The notes under the pieces are model-generated. The model was given only the letters and a program-made list of their open reading frames with translations. It had not been told where the DNA came from and did not search any database. Positions 1-6,496 of a DNA stretch of 13,211 nucleotides are shown piece after piece. Source of the DNA: JADGHX01 sp040255575 (GTDB taxonomy: Bacteria; Pseudomonadota; Gammaproteobacteria; Steroidobacterales; Steroidobacteraceae); assembly GCA_040255575.1 (NCBI GenBank), contig JBDZVF010000146.1, forward strand, positions 1-13,211, written 5' to 3'. The position numbers and the translations under genes are program-made. Position 1 is the stretch's first letter. Every line of letters begins with the position of its first letter.

Positions 1-453
1 GCCCGGCGAGACCATCTTCCAAGTTATCGGTGGTCCGAAGAAAGCCGGCAGGTCACACTCACGAAGCGGCCGAGCAGGAAGCTAGGGCGATGCTCGGCCG
101 GCTTCAGGCCGCTTCCGACTGGACACGAGTCTGTCGAGCGAGCGCGAGCTCTTTCTGACGCGAGTTGGTGTATCCGAACGCGGTGTCATCGCAATGTGAT
201 TGGCCGCAGTACGTGTACGGACCTCGCGTGAAGGAACGCGAAGCGCGCTGGATCGACGTCGCGGGGGGTGAGTGGCAAACGCACCCGGGGTTCGCCATGA
301 CGATGGACGAAACCATTCGCGGCGCGATGGACGGCCCCCTGCAGATAGTGGGCGGCGAAGGCTAATGGTGCCGTCGTCTCCTCTCAGAGTTCTGCTGCCA
401 GCGGCCCGAGTCGACCTGCACCCGCGGTACAGCGAGCCCCATATTGGCGAGTC
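1..453. other. No confident gene; possible coding remnants
   Basis: I cannot assign a gene here. On the plus strand a 66-codon open frame ends at 365 (GTG-type start near 165) and reads like the C-terminal part of a protein: it is rich in charged residues and Trp, with segments such as YVYGPRVKEREARW and GGEWQTHPGFAMTMDE. A stop lies just upstream of it, and the other frames before it are short. On the minus strand the same bases (104-316) read as a Cys/His-containing 70-residue frame. Neither matches a family I recognise. The stretch may be a decayed gene convergent with the DUF6152 gene at 454. Confidence 0.3.
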
Positions 454-1497
454 CTATTTCTTGATCGTGCCGTTCACGCCTTCGGGCGAACAATTGAAAG
501 GCTCGATTTTCAGGTCGGAAGGTTGAAACTCGATGGTCCAGGGATCGAACTCACGGGTGAAGAACTCGGGATCCTTCAGCGTGATCTCGACCACCAGCCG
601 TTGGCGCGCGGCGTCCAGATGCACGCGCTCGACCGAAGTCAGCGCCGCGGAATGCAGCAGACCGCGCGTCGGCTGACCCGGCTGCTCCACATACTGGTTG
701 AGAACGCCGGCCGAATAGTTGCCGGTTTCTATCACGAGCGTGTCGCCCTCGAAGTGGCCGATCGAATGCCCTAGCGAAGTGCGCGCTCCGCCCTTCGGGT
801 GTTCGCGCTGGTTCAGGTAGACGATACGCTGCACGTCCATCCACTCGTGCCGCAAGATCACGCGATCCTTTTCGCGAGTAATCGACAGTGGCGTGCCGGG
901 CGCGCCCCACACGCGGCGGACCGCGACCGGATCACAGCGGAACGCCGGGTCATCCTTGAAGGGATCGTACCTGGCGACAGCTGCCTTTCCGGCATTCGTC
1001 AGGAAAGCCATCATCGGCTGCGGATCGCTCGTGCCGCGGCCCGGCTTGGGCGCGAGCAGCCATGTGCCAGTGATGTCGCGACGCGCCGCAAGTGCAGCTG
1101 GGGGCGGCTGCGCACCCTTCAGCCCGTTCACGTTCAGCGTCCGACCGTCTGGGAAGTACACATCGGTAAAAAAGCATCGGTGCGCGTCGGTCCGGGACTG
1201 CGACCCTTCGATGCGCACCTCGGTGCCGGGCTTCAGCAATGCGGGCGTGATGCCGTTGCGACTGAGCTGTGTGACGCCGTGTGATTCGCACACGTACTCT
1301 TGCGTCCTGCCGCTCTCGTCGATGGCCCGGATGCGCAGGTAACTATGCGGGTTGCGCGCCTCGAACTCGATGACCTTGCCGGAAATGCTGACCGGCTTCT
1401 TGATGTCGAAGTGCGGCGCGAAGCTGTGGTGAGCATCCGCGACTGTCGCGACACCCATCGCAGCGGCCAGCGCTGCAAGGTTTCGGATCGATGGCAT
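454..1497 (-). CDS. DUF6152-family exported protein
   Basis: A 347-residue protein when read from the ATG at 1497; a GTG at 1533 would add 12 residues. I prefer the ATG because a purine-rich run (GGGGGGGAAGG) lies directly before it and the protein then begins with a normal signal peptide: one Arg, an Ala/Leu-rich core and the boundary VADA-HHSF. The motif HHSFAP at residues 23-28 and the following domain (to about residue 125, including NPHSYLRIRA, a Cys-Glu-Ser segment, LKPGTEVRIEG and PDGRTL) are the marks of DUF6152, a periplasmic or outer-membrane-associated family of unknown function. A second domain of about 200 residues begins at DITGTW and ends in a Lys pair. The gene has no lesion, unlike its neighbours. 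The function is unknown; related proteins often start in the same way and vary in the C-terminal half. Confidence 0.82.
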   Translation of the reverse strand: MPSIRNLAALAAAMGVATVADAHHSFAPHFDIKKPVSISGKVIEFEARNPHSYLRIRAIDESGRTQEYVCESHGVTQLSRNGITPALLKPGTEVRIEGSQSRTDAHRCFFTDVYFPDGRTLNVNGLKGAQPPPAALAARRDITGTWLLAPKPGRGTSDPQPMMAFLTNAGKAAVARYDPFKDDPAFRCDPVAVRRVWGAPGTPLSITREKDRVILRHEWMDVQRIVYLNQREHPKGGARTSLGHSIGHFEGDTLVIETGNYSAGVLNQYVEQPGQPTRGLLHSAALTSVERVHLDAARQRLVVEITLKDPEFFTREFDPWTIEFQPSDLKIEPFNCSPEGVNGTIKK

Positions 1498-1618
1498 GTC
1501 CTTCCCCCCCTTCGTCGCCCATTGCCGTATCACCCGTGGGTAATATGTGTGAAATGCTCTGCGAACCCTTCAAAGGTCGAGAGTTCTGACCATCAGGCGA
1601 GTTGATGCTATCCCCGAG

Positions 1619-2084
1619 TTAGCGCGGGCTCCGGTAGTGCAGGGCAACCGTGCCGCCGCGGAGCGGTTTCACCGAGACCCACTCGAGCCGTCGCGTGCTG
1701 GGTAGCCCGCTCTCGTGCAGGGTCGGGCCGTGACCCGCGAGTCGCCTCTGGTATGGACGAGCAGCTTGTACTCGTTGATTCGATCCAGCCGGTCCAGTTG
1801 GGTCGCGAGCTTGCCGCTACCGAGGAGCATTCCGTCCGCTGTCGCGTCCTTGAGCCTCTGCACGCCCGCGCGCAGGTCCGCCGGCGACTTGGTGGCTGTT
1901 GGCCCGCGGGAAGTGCTCTCGCGCTGACGACACCACGTACTTCGGCTTGGCTCCCAACTTGAGACGAATTCACTGTTGACGAGATTAAGGACAGCCTCGA
2001 AGAGAGAACGTTGCGGCGTGACAAATTGCTCGGATCCCCCGAGCCGTCGATCTGTCGCCAAAGAAGCGCAGCGAACGATTCCAT
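1619..2084 (-). pseudogene. Dihydrofolate reductase family (RibD C-terminal type) gene, multiply frameshifted
   Basis: No single frame runs through, but stitching frames restores the C-terminal half of a RibD_C/dihydrofolate-reductase-family protein. The pieces in order are RSLFEAVLNLVNSEFVS (about 2025-1970), KPKYVVSSAREHFPRANSHQ (another frame, about 1960-1890), LRAGVQRLKDATADGMLLGS followed by GKLATQLDRLDRINEYKLLVH (about 1885-1755), then GHGPTLHESGLPSTRRLEW and PLRGGTVALHYRSPR before the TAA at 1621-1619. The GSG.LA..L motif and the (I/D)EY.LLVHP segment are family hallmarks. At least three indels are needed. The usual N-terminus (VSLDGFIA type) is missing, and the frame opens instead at ATG 2084 with MESFAALLW. 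Intact members reduce small pterin- or flavin-like substrates with NADPH, often without a known substrate. This copy cannot make a functional protein. Confidence 0.75.
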
Positions 2085-2114
2085 GGTTGGGGTCCCCTCC
2101 CGCAACTTGCCGTA

Positions 2115-2314
2115 TTAGAGTCGGAAGATTTCGTCGCCAGTAAACGGTACGCGCTCCGGATACGTAGGGCAGAGCGCTTCGATGACCACCATCAAATCAT
2201 CCAGCCGTTCATACGGATCTCTGCGGACTCGATCTCGATCGGCGCGGTCACGCCGCCTTCCGCGGCAATGATGTCTCGCGGAGCGCTCGATTGTTTGGGA
2301 TCAGTTCGTTTCAT
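2115..2314 (-). pseudogene. Small partner gene of the nucleotidyltransferase, frameshifted
   Basis: The ATG at 2314 overlaps the end of the restored nucleotidyltransferase frame, so the two genes were probably translationally coupled. The frame reads MKRTDPKQSSAPRDIIAAEG and on to EIESAE, where one base is missing near 2225; the next frame continues DPYERLDDLMVVIEALCPTY, then PERVPFTGDEIFRL and TAA at 2117-2115. With one base restored the product would be about 66 residues, acidic and without a membrane segment or signal peptide. The second half has good protein character (a helix ending ALCP.YPER). I do not know its function. Its place suggests a small companion, perhaps an antitoxin or specificity factor, of the AbiEii-like enzyme, but that is inference. 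Confidence 0.55.
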
Positions 2315-2836
2315 TCAGCAGATCGTCTAACTGCTCTCGCGATCGAAGAGTCTGAAGTATTCCCGCACTTCGGCAACATTCAGCGTTTCGCGATTGGCAC
2401 GAAGAAGCGCCTTGATGTCCTCGAGATCCTGAGTGCGCCGAGGATTGTTCACGAGGCCCTGCAATTTGAACGCGATCAGTCCCTCGACACTGATGACCCG
2501 CAAGGTGCCGAACGAGGTGCCTTTCTCCGAGGCACCGGCGAGCAGGCGTTGTGCCACCGGTCTGCTCGCGAAAAGGAAATCCACGCGCTGGTCGCCGCGC
2601 AGATAGTTCGCTACATCCGCTGCGGTACAAACACTGGTAACCCCAGCCGAACCATCTGCTCATGTACGCGATCCGCCGCTCTGTGCATCCGTCAGCAGAT
2701 CTACATCGCTGGTACCGCGGATCACGTTGCAAGCTGCGAGCGCCAAGCCGCCGATGAGCGCGAAACGCGCGTCCATCGCATTCAGCGTCGCTATGATCTC
2801 TTCAATCTGCGCCCCGAGCCGGGATGAAGCAGGCAT
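2301..2836 (-). pseudogene. AbiEii/DUF6036-like nucleotidyltransferase, multiply frameshifted
   Basis: Reading from ATG 2836 the first frame gives IEEIIATLNAMDARFALIGG, LALAACNVIRG and TSDVDLLTDA: the GG and D-x-D motifs of the nucleotidyltransferase fold, as in AbiEii-type toxins and DUF6036 proteins. The frame stops at 2660. The rest is spread over other frames: ADRVHEQMVRLG, YQCLYRS, then DVANYLRGDQRVDFLFASRP and on to VEGLIAFKLQGLVNNPRRTQ and DLEDIKALLRAN (ending near 2327), and finally EQLDDLLNETN with TGA at 2303-2301. About four indels are needed, so this is a clear pseudogene of about 178 codons. Known relatives transfer nucleotides to tRNA or protein and act as toxins in abortive infection or toxin-antitoxin pairs. 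The overlapping small gene downstream supports an original two-gene unit. Confidence 0.83.
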
Positions 2837-2935
2837 GACTCGATGCTAGCGGGGCGCCGTAGGGCTGTCGACGCCGCTGCACCAGCCTTGAAGGCGGTCC
2901 GGGGTTTATGCCACCCACCCGTGGCTTCCTTTGAT

Positions 2936-2951
2936 TGGCTCCCGGGTTGGA
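2936..2951 (+). repeat. Possible degenerate left attachment site
   Basis: The bases tggctcccgggttgga repeat the 17 bases at 9109-9125 (the CCA end, discriminator, 3' acceptor strand and part of the T arm of tRNA-Asn) with one C missing. Both copies have the same orientation, as expected of attL and attR. The match begins exactly at the encoded CCA end and fades inside the T loop. The missing base would be drift after loss of mobility. Confidence 0.4.
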
Positions 2952-3118
2952 CTGGAAGTCGCTCGTAACGCTCTGAAACGGCCACACTATTTCGACCCTC
3001 CGAGAAAGCCACCCCTAAAGTTATCCCCGCACCTCCCGGGATGCACAAGAGCGCCGCTCGCCCGCGCGCTAACGCGGACGGACGGCTAACCACAGCACAC
3101 CTGTATTCGAGGTGCACC

Positions 3119-3426
3119 ATGGGTTCCAAGCATCGTCATTCTAGGCGCCTGTCGAAGGCCGGTCCTTCATCGTCTGGTTCTGTTAGTTCAACTGACTCAC
3201 AGCAACGTCGAGGGTCGACCGACTTCGATGCGCTGCTGGAGCGGTTCTCCAATGCGCTCTCCGTTGTCCCGACGGCTGCTCGATCGCTGACGCTCGCCCA
3301 AAGCGAATTGGAGCCGGGTCCTGAGCACGATATCGGGAGGACATTCACACACTCGAGCAGGGCGTCGGTGCCTTGCGCGCGGTCTACAACGAACTGGATG
3401 TGGCGATTCGGGAGGTGCGGCAATAA
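3119..3426 (+). pseudogene. Small hypothetical protein gene upstream of TIR, frameshifted
   Basis: The ATG at 3119 follows a plausible ribosome site (GAGGTG). The first frame reads a basic, Ser-rich head and then STDFDALLERFSNALSVV and ARSLTLAQSELEPGPE. Around 3322-3336 coding character passes to another frame, EDIHTLEQGVGALRAVYNEL followed by DVAIREVRQ and TAA at 3424. One lost base explains the switch; the restored product is about 102 residues, largely helical and perhaps coiled-coil. After the TAA the same frame continues with protein-like composition (MPRASSHVRPSMAQVAAA, then GGSPDKIRDR, TGA at 3537) to DAPYDE and a TAA at 3558-3560 inside the terminator hairpin, so the original gene may have ended there with two further nonsense changes. 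It precedes the TIR gene in the same direction. I do not recognise the family. Confidence 0.5.
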
Positions 3427-3552
3427 GCCTCCACGGGTGTCCGCCAAATGCCGCGAGCGTCCTCCCACGTCCGGCCATCTATGGCGCAGGTCGCGGCGGC
3501 TGCTTCGGGAGGAAGCCCTGACAAGATTCGCGATCGGTGAGACGCCCCCTAC

Positions 3553-3584
3553 GACGAGTAACGGAGATCGGGCCGTTACTCGTC
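3553..3584 (+). terminator. Stem-loop, likely terminator between the small gene and TIR gene
   Basis: A perfect 12-base inverted repeat (gacgagtaacgg at 3553-3564, ccgttactcgtc at 3573-3584) encloses an 8-base loop and is followed by ccctttc. The following T run is short, so termination may be partial. It lies about 100 bases before the TIR start codon, which suggests that TIR has its own promoter or is reached only by readthrough. Confidence 0.45.
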
Positions 3585-3684
3585 CCTTTCAGGGGATGTC
3601 GCCGTTTGAGCCAGCGAACGGACCTGATCGAAACCGGCTTAACCCTCTGCTCGAAAGGGCGATTACAAGTGGAAGGATTACGAC

Positions 3685-4380
3685 GTGGCTAGATGCACAG
3701 CGCCAGTACGCGGGCATAGCACAGCGGCCGGAGTCGCCGCCTGTCCGGTATGCCGTTATCGGAGTGGCCGCTACGGCGGCGGCTATGGCTCGTCCTACTC
3801 CTCGTCGGGCGGCAGCGGGGCCAGGTACAGCAGCGGGGGCGGTGGCAGGTCCAGTAGCAGTTCCAGGCCGCGCTGGTCGAGAGCAGGTTCGTCCGTGTCG
3901 TACACGACTGCCCAGGTGCAGTCACTCACGCCAATCCGCGAAGCCGTTGAGAAGCGAGCAGCGGAGCAACCTGACCTTCGTGACGTCTTCCTGTGCCACG
4001 CATGGATCGACCGGCGGGGGGCAGCCGAAGAACTCCACGGTTTGCTTGTAGCGGCTGGTGTCAAAGTTTGGTTTAGCGAGAAGGATCTTGGCCTCGGCGT
4101 GCCGATGATGCGTGCGATCGACAAGGGCTTGGCGAACTCGCGAATCGGGCTTGTGCTGGTGACCCCTGCGCTGCTGGAGCGCCTCCCAAAAGAAAGCGTC
4201 GCCGACAAAGAGCTTTCGGCACTCTTGGCGCGCAACCAACTCATTCCCATCGTGCACAATACGACGTATGAAGCTCTCCGCAATGTCAGCCCTTTGCTCG
4301 CCTCTCGAAGCGGCCTGGACACTGCGGAAGATTCAATGGCGGTGATCGCGGCAAAAATCGCGGAGCTGGTTGCTCTCTAG
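3685..4380 (+). CDS. TIR-domain protein with N-terminal Cys/His knuckle
   Basis: A 231-residue protein starting at GTG 3685; a strong GGAAGGA ribosome site lies 7 bases upstream (3671-3677), and the start MARC..PV.GH is the one I associate with this family. Residues 4-23 hold C4, H11, C20 and C23, a possible zinc knuckle. Residues 24-70 are Gly/Ser/Tyr-rich and probably disordered. The TIR domain covers about 98-200: RDVFLCHAWIDR (strand A), GVKVWFSEKDLGLG (strand B and BB loop), GLVLVTPALLERL, and ADKELSALL, where E176 stands at the position of the catalytic Glu of NADase TIR domains. Bacterial TIR proteins of this kind generally cleave NAD+ and serve in antiphage defence; the activator is usually a separate domain or partner, and none is obvious here. 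The reading frame is intact although flanking genes are broken. It converges with the AlpA gene, leaving only 5 bases between stop codons. Confidence 0.92.
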   Translation: MARCTAPVRGHSTAAGVAACPVCRYRSGRYGGGYGSSYSSSGGSGARYSSGGGGRSSSSSRPRWSRAGSSVSYTTAQVQSLTPIREAVEKRAAEQPDLRDVFLCHAWIDRRGAAEELHGLLVAAGVKVWFSEKDLGLGVPMMRAIDKGLANSRIGLVLVTPALLERLPKESVADKELSALLARNQLIPIVHNTTYEALRNVSPLLASRSGLDTAEDSMAVIAAKIAELVAL

Positions 4381-4385
4381 CTCCG

Positions 4386-4655
4386 TCAGGCTGGCGGCGT
4401 GGCCTGAACGCGGCGCATCTCAATCCGTCGTCTTGGCCATTCTTGAACTTCGCTCTCTACCCATCCAACCGCACGGGCACCGATGCGGACGCGCGGTGGA
4501 AATCGACCCTCGGCTTCCATCTGATAGATCATTGATCGCCCAAGGCCGGTCACCGCGAGAACTTGCGGCAGCCGAAGAACTCGCGGATTCGTCGGGGTGG
4601 TCGCGAGGTTATTCGTAGTGGACGCACCGTCCGTCGTCGCTGTGTGGCCTGTCAT
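4386..4655 (-). CDS. AlpA-family transcriptional regulator
   Basis: An 89-residue protein from ATG 4655. After a Thr-rich head of about 23 residues comes the AlpA/phage-regulatory winged-HTH core: RVLRLPQVLAVTGLGRSMIY, then the family signature FPPRVRIGARAVGWVESEV and EEW-like end QEWPRRRIEMRR. Relatives are small DNA-binding proteins of P4-like prophages and integrative elements that switch on integrase or excision genes; this fits the integrase remnant at the other end of the element. The frame stays open upstream to 4925, but that extension has poor protein character, so I use the start that gives the family's usual length. The 266 bases between this gene and the HTH gene upstream hold no other gene that I can support and probably contain the promoter. 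Confidence 0.85.
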   Translation of the reverse strand: MTGHTATTDGASTTNNLATTPTNPRVLRLPQVLAVTGLGRSMIYQMEAEGRFPPRVRIGARAVGWVESEVQEWPRRRIEMRRVQATPPA

Positions 4656-4921
4656 GAGCGTGAATTCCACAATGAGATTGGAGCGCCACTGTCCGGCTGC
4701 GACGTGCGAACTGGCAACCGGAGAAAGTGACGAGTTCGCGAACAAATGCATGTTGCAGGCTGTGTCACTTGCGCCGAACGTTCCGCGAGATTGATGCAAT
4801 CCGTTGCAGGATGTCGCACGACGTCCCCCAGCCGTCAGCGAGATCCCCGGACGAGCGCGGACTTTCTTCTTCTCGTAAGTCGCCGCGTCCGGCAGGGCGG
4901 AACGGATCCGGGCGCCAGGAA

Positions 4922-5183
4922 TCATTCGATCTGGCGCATCCTCTTGCGTCGAATCGCCCGGTGCGCCGCATGCTGCTCGGGCGTGATCTGCTTGTAGTGG
5001 CCGGACTCAGCGATGATCCGTTGAACGGTGGTTCTAGAAAGGCCGAGGTGCTTCGCCAGTTCCTGCTGACTTCCAATCTTCGGACGCTCCGCAAGCCAAG
5101 CCATGTAGTCAGCGTCCCATTTCAGGATGAACTCGATCTGCGCATCCGTTGCGCGTCTCGGCCGCCCCCATCGTGCTTTTCAT
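4922..5183 (-). pseudogene. Small HTH protein gene, one-base frameshift near the start
   Basis: From ATG 5183 (AGAGGG about 8 bases upstream) the frame starts MKSTMG and then runs out of phase. Removing one G from the GGGGG run at about 5164-5168 joins it to a second frame that reads MGRPRRATDAQIEFILKWDA, then DYMAWLAERPKIG, SQQELAKHLGLSRTTVQRII and an Arg/Lys-rich end before TGA at 4924-4922. The repaired product is about 86 residues with a clear helix-turn-helix around residues 40-62. As written, translation can start only internally at ATG 5104, giving a 60-residue product that still holds the HTH. The single change in a G run could be real decay, slippage-based switching or a sequencing error. 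It lies upstream of and co-directional with the AlpA gene. Confidence 0.62.
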
Positions 5184-5232
5184 GGCGGCATCCCTCTGCT
5201 GTCGCAGGCGGATTGCCTGCGCGGGACGTCGC

Positions 5233-5327
5233 CCACGCCGCAGCCGGAGTCGTCAATGGGCGAAGCCGGGCCCCTAAGGGCCGCAAGCGCGCTGCGCGCG
5301 TAGCCATTGACGACGAGGACGGCGTGG
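5233..5327. repeat. 95-base nested palindromic element
   Basis: Outer arms ccacgccg (5233-5240) and cggcgtgg (5320-5327) pair perfectly; inner arms gtcgtcaatgg (5249-5259) and ccattgacgac (5304-5314) pair perfectly over 11 bases. Between them are two smaller hairpins, ggccc/gggcc around a four-base loop (5269-5282) and a GC-only stem at 5287-5297. The whole can fold into a branched cruciform. It lies between the stop codon of the gene at 5383-5826 and the start of the HTH gene at 5183. It may be a REP/MITE-like element, a terminator or a regulatory RNA structure; the sequence alone does not decide. Confidence 0.6.
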
Positions 5328-5382
5328 TACGCTGATCGCGCAGAAGGGCAGACGGTTACCCTCTGACGTCAGCGTGCGTAGA

Positions 5383-5826
5383 TCAGGCGGTGTCGGACTT
5401 TGGCATTTCGACGAGCGCGACCTTGATGCCATCTTTGCTGGCGCTCGAAGTCACGGGCGCCCCGAAGCGATCGGAGGTAACGCGCTGGCCCGCTGTCATC
5501 AGGCCGAGCTTTTCGAGCCGAGCTTCAATGGCCCTCACGGTGCGTCCATGCCGTGCCGCGATGTCCGCCGCGGAGTGGCCTGCCTGGAACGCATCAATGA
5601 GCTGCGCATTCTCCTCTTCACTCCACGTCCGTTCGATGTTCCGGGGCAATTGCGCGCGGCGCGACTCCCGAGTCATCGACTGTTGGATGCTGGCGATCCC
5701 GACGAGCAGAGCCCTGACCACGTCCGCATCTTCCAAGATTGTTCCCTTCGGCAAGTCTTCCTGAGTCGATGGATGAAGGCCAAGGACTAGCGAGTTCAAG
5801 ATGTCACGGGCTCTGAATAGCTGCAT
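5383..5826 (-). CDS. Small SANT/HTH-like hypothetical protein
   Basis: A 147-residue protein from ATG 5826, chosen because AGGAG lies 7 bases before it; a TTG six codons further up is less likely. The N-terminal part (about residues 7-50) reads ILNSLVLGLHPSTQEDLPKG and DVVRALLVGIASIQ, a pattern I know from a widespread uncharacterised family. Residues 66-110 form a Myb/SANT-like or sigma-like HTH: RTWSEEENAQLIDAFQAGHS, AADIAARHGRTVRAIEARLE, then KLGL. The tail is polar. A DNA-binding or protein-binding role is likely. It is intact, transcribed toward the HTH and AlpA genes, and its start overlaps the stop of a possible 38-codon leader frame. Confidence 0.8.
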   Translation of the reverse strand: MQLFRARDILNSLVLGLHPSTQEDLPKGTILEDADVVRALLVGIASIQQSMTRESRRAQLPRNIERTWSEEENAQLIDAFQAGHSAADIAARHGRTVRAIEARLEKLGLMTAGQRVTSDRFGAPVTSSASKDGIKVALVEMPKSDTA

Positions 5827-5942
5827 CAAGGTTCTCCTGGACAATCACGTTCAATGGAAGCGACCTGCGCGCGAATGCGCAGCTTCGTCTCCGCGGTGAC
5901 CCAGGTCGAGAGGTCAGTGCTTCCGTTCGTCACGACGCGCAT
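5826..5942 (-). CDS. Possible 38-residue coupled leader ORF
   Basis: From ATG 5942 the frame reads MRVVTNGSTDLSTWVTAETK, then LRIRAQVASIERDCPGEP, and ends in TGA at 5828-5826, sharing one base with the ATG of the next gene (TGATG). Such overlaps indicate translational coupling. The central part would form an amphipathic helix. No good ribosome site precedes it and I do not recognise it, so it may be chance. A small hairpin (ctgcgc/gcgcag, 5865-5882) lies within it. Confidence 0.3.
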   Translation of the reverse strand: MRVVTNGSTDLSTWVTAETKLRIRAQVASIERDCPGEP

Positions 5943-6130
5943 TTGATTCAACGAGCCGCCGCAAGGCTATCCTGCAACCATCAAAAGTCTGCCCCACTCC
6001 GAATGTGCGCGTGAGCCTATTTTGTAGCGTTTTGGGACCTCTCGGTGATCCGAAGAGTCTCGCGGAAGTACTTCAATTCGGAAGACGTCCGTTCGACGTG
6101 TGAACGAGAACTTCGATGATGACAGCCGCT

Positions 6131-6156
6131 GGTAACGGATATGGGTAACGGATATG
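6131..6156. repeat. 13-base perfect tandem duplication
   Basis: The 13 bases ggtaacggatatg occur twice head to tail with no mismatch. A recent slippage duplication or a pair of protein-binding half sites would both fit. Confidence 0.9.
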
Positions 6157-6232
6157 GATTGGCTTGAGAGGGTAGTAGGCCCTGGCGGGCGGCCTGATCC
6201 TCCAGTACTGGTCACAACGTGGAAGCCAGATG

Positions 6233-6248
6233 CAGCACCACGGTGCTG
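6233..6248. repeat. Short palindrome cagcacc-ac-ggtgctg
   Basis: Seven-base arms separated by two bases give an almost perfect 16-base palindrome, the size of a dimeric repressor site. No gene start lies within 250 bases, so any role is unknown. Confidence 0.45.
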
Positions 6249-6296
6249 ATAGTTCCGGGCAACGCTGGATGCCCCTACTGTTGGAAGGGACGGGGT

Positions 6297-6366
6297 AGTC
6301 GGCCGATCTCGTCGGTCACGGACTTCGCCGCGCCGTCACCATGCTCAAACAGCGGTTGAATGATGG
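6297..6366 (-). pseudogene. Inverted 70-base fragment of a paralogue of the first operon gene
   Basis: The reverse complement of this segment aligns without gaps to 6567-6636 inside the gene at 6521 with 7 mismatches in 70. Read on the minus strand it encodes IIQPLFEHGDGAAKSVTDEI before GRL, against IIQLLLENGDGAAKSVTDKI in the gene. Similarity stops sharply at both ends. It is therefore a remnant of a second, inverted copy of the gene or of its whole operon, with the present promoter region between the two arms. Confidence 0.8.
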
Positions 6367-6467
6367 TGTAACGACAAGTCCCTGGCCACTCGTCGGCGTT
6401 ATGTAATTATCGTTGCATTAGCGTTTGTCAAAGGAACGGCGATAGTCTACGTCACATACTAAATTGA

Positions 6468-6496
6468 TTGTAAAAGTATTTATATAGACATATCCT
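6468..6496 (+). promoter_or_regulatory. Candidate promoter of the three-HTH/HEPN operon
   Basis: TTGTAA (6468-6473) and TATCCT (6491-6496) are 17 bases apart, each matching four of six sigma-70 consensus positions. They lie in a markedly AT-rich stretch (about 6395-6520) that contrasts with the surrounding GC-rich DNA. Transcription would then start inside the inverted repeat that follows. Confidence 0.35.

Larger units (their letters stand above)
5943..6296. other. Stretch without a recognised gene
   Basis: An 82-codon minus-strand frame (6215-5967, GTG start) is open and ends RAHSEWGRLLMVAG; I cannot match it to a family, and the first third is low in protein character. The stretch also holds a perfect tandem duplication (6131-6156) and a palindrome (6233-6248). 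It may be a scar of several small insertions between the minus-strand genes and the plus-strand operon. Confidence 0.4.

Noticed and set aside
3041..4051. 336-residue plus-strand frame covering the small gene and the first half of the TIR gene
   Set aside because: It is Arg/Pro/Ser-rich, lies out of phase with the TIR domain and crosses the terminator hairpin; its first part is the pseudogene frame and the rest is a shadow.
4656..4925. Upstream extension of the AlpA frame to a 179-residue protein starting at 4925, with an ATGA overlap to the HTH gene
   Set aside because: The overlap is attractive, but the extra 90 residues have no recognisable protein character and AlpA proteins normally have 60-90 residues; the internal ATG at 4655 is the better start.
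5122..5307. 61-residue minus-strand frame running through the palindrome
   Set aside because: Low-complexity Arg/Ala composition produced by the GC-rich palindrome; the HTH gene explains the coding signal in another frame.
5233..5327. Integron attC site
   Set aside because: The structure is attC-like, but the conserved core triplets (AAC/GTT in R sites) are missing at the arm ends and no integron integrase is present.
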